NCBI GenBank assembly: GCA_949372645.1
Contig: CASIAP010000005.1
Coordinates: 124,001-188,000 of the forward strand
Source of the DNA: Candidatus Poseidoniaceae archaeon
Lineage (GTDB): Archaea; Thermoplasmatota; Poseidoniia; Poseidoniales; Poseidoniaceae
Length of the DNA stretch: 64,000 bases
Direction: 5' to 3'
The position numbers and the translations under genes are program-made. Positions 63,521 through 64,000 of the stretch are shown piece after piece; within the stretch, counting starts at the first letter, position 1, and every line of letters starts with the position of its first letter. The notes under the pieces were generated by a model. It was not told the origin of the DNA. It did no database searches and saw only the letters and a list, made by a program, of their open reading frames with translations.

Positions 63521-64000
63521 TCATACAAGTTCTGCATCTAGTGTATAATCCTTCGAAAGGTGTTCAAATCCTGGAGCAACCTCTCCCAAAGCAACAACCA
63601 ATTCATCATCGCCACCTGGTAATGTTGAGATGTCAACATCTGCACCGTTTGGAATATTTCGATACAATGGGCGTCGAATAAGGAATTTGTTGAAGAAGAT
63701 AAACAAGGTTGCCACAACGCCCCAGAAGAGGAAAATGATTGAGAGACCTTTTGGATTTGATGGATCCCATACATTTGGTGTATTCGCAACCATGTCGCTG
63801 AAGTAGGAAAGCATCAAAACTGCGAACAAGATTGGGAATGCCAAATACATCAACAAATCCCACCATCGGCCAACATGCATGTCGTTATCTCCCGTGTTGA
63901 TGAAATCATCTCGGAAAGCAGATACGCCAAAGCCAAGATAGCCTTTGAAACCAGGAGGCGCGACGCCTGCTTCGACACCGGACTTCCATCGGTAGTATCC
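63521..64000 (-). CDS. Na+-dependent transporter, SLC6/NSS-like (partial, C-terminal end)
   Basis: The frame is open from the right edge; 159 codons are visible to the stop at 63521. Reading includes GYYRWKSGVEAGVAPPG, then VGRWWDLLMYLAFPILFAVL, LSIIFLFWGVVATLFIFF and a polar tail. The VGRWWD-x2-M-x-Y-hydrophobic-P arrangement is typical of the penultimate helix region of neurotransmitter:sodium symporter family proteins, which import amino acids or other solutes with Na+. Because only the end is visible, family assignment is moderate and substrate is unknown. A downstream ATG at 63880 would make a short protein and is not the likely start. Confidence 0.6.
   Translation of the reverse strand, partial: GYYRWKSGVEAGVAPPGFKGYLGFGVSAFRDDFINTGDNDMHVGRWWDLLMYLAFPILFAVLMLSYFSDMVANTPNVWDPSNPKGLSIIFLFWGVVATLFIFFNKFLIRRPLYRNIPNGADVDISTLPGGDDELVVALGEVAPGFEHLSKDYTLDAELV

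Overview
The window reads as a chromosomal segment of a marine planktonic euryarchaeon, most likely Marine Group II (Poseidoniales, Thermoplasmatota). Archaeal markers are ribosomal protein L15e, an archaeal-type FtsZ, a tRNA-Tyr interrupted by a short intron at position 37/38, TATA-box promoters about 25 bp upstream of start codons (leaderless genes), GGTGAT/GAGGTG ribosome binding sites and two PGF-CTERM-like surface-anchoring tails. The order-level name is an inference from gene content; no comparison could be run.

Layout. (1) 1-10002, minus strand: a respiratory complex I operon, nuoA-B-C-D-H-I-J(N)-J(C)-K-L-M, running off the left edge, with no NADH-input subunits (E, F, G) inside the window. 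NuoH, NuoI and NuoL carry unusual insertions. (2) 10142-25687, minus strand: five consecutive genes for mostly very large exported or membrane-anchored proteins, including a 1516-residue membrane-anchored subtilase and a PKD-like protein, both with cysteine-rich zinc-ribbon tails predicted to lie in the cytoplasm. (3) 25733-34136: housekeeping and small genes (RNase Z-like hydrolase, PRC-barrel protein, a frameshifted pilin-like gene, a DUF2892-like membrane protein, RmuC, L15e, rhodanese, TrmH-family methyltransferase, thioredoxin-like lipoprotein, a Ca-binding-repeat membrane protein, CDP-alcohol phosphatidyltransferase). (4) 34251-48918: surface proteins. One has a thrombospondin-type-3 repeat array and a PGF-CTERM tail. 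The other is a giant RCC1-repeat gene of about 3,630 codons, broken by one extra base near 44010 and flanked by 62-bp direct repeats. (5) 49294-52565: two photolyase-family genes, the first broken by several frameshifts. (6) 52713-58664: a 1983-residue PKD/cadherin-like membrane protein. (7) 58955-64000: tRNA-Tyr, ftsZ, a PGF-CTERM protein (frameshifted), hisS, an acidic membrane protein and the end of a Na+-dependent transporter gene.

The dominant theme is the cell surface: more than half of the window encodes exported repeat proteins. The most striking object is the giant RCC1 protein. Counting its Cys-paired blades gives five groups of exactly seven, i.e. five predicted seven-bladed propellers joined by Ig-like modules, ending in a membrane anchor, an acidic repeat and a Trp-rich cytoplasmic tail. 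A very similar tail ends the 1983-residue protein at 52713-58664. Six single-base indels in four genes (27295, 38028, 49294 and 60529 loci) are either uncorrected sequencing errors or real decay or phase variation, and raw reads would decide.
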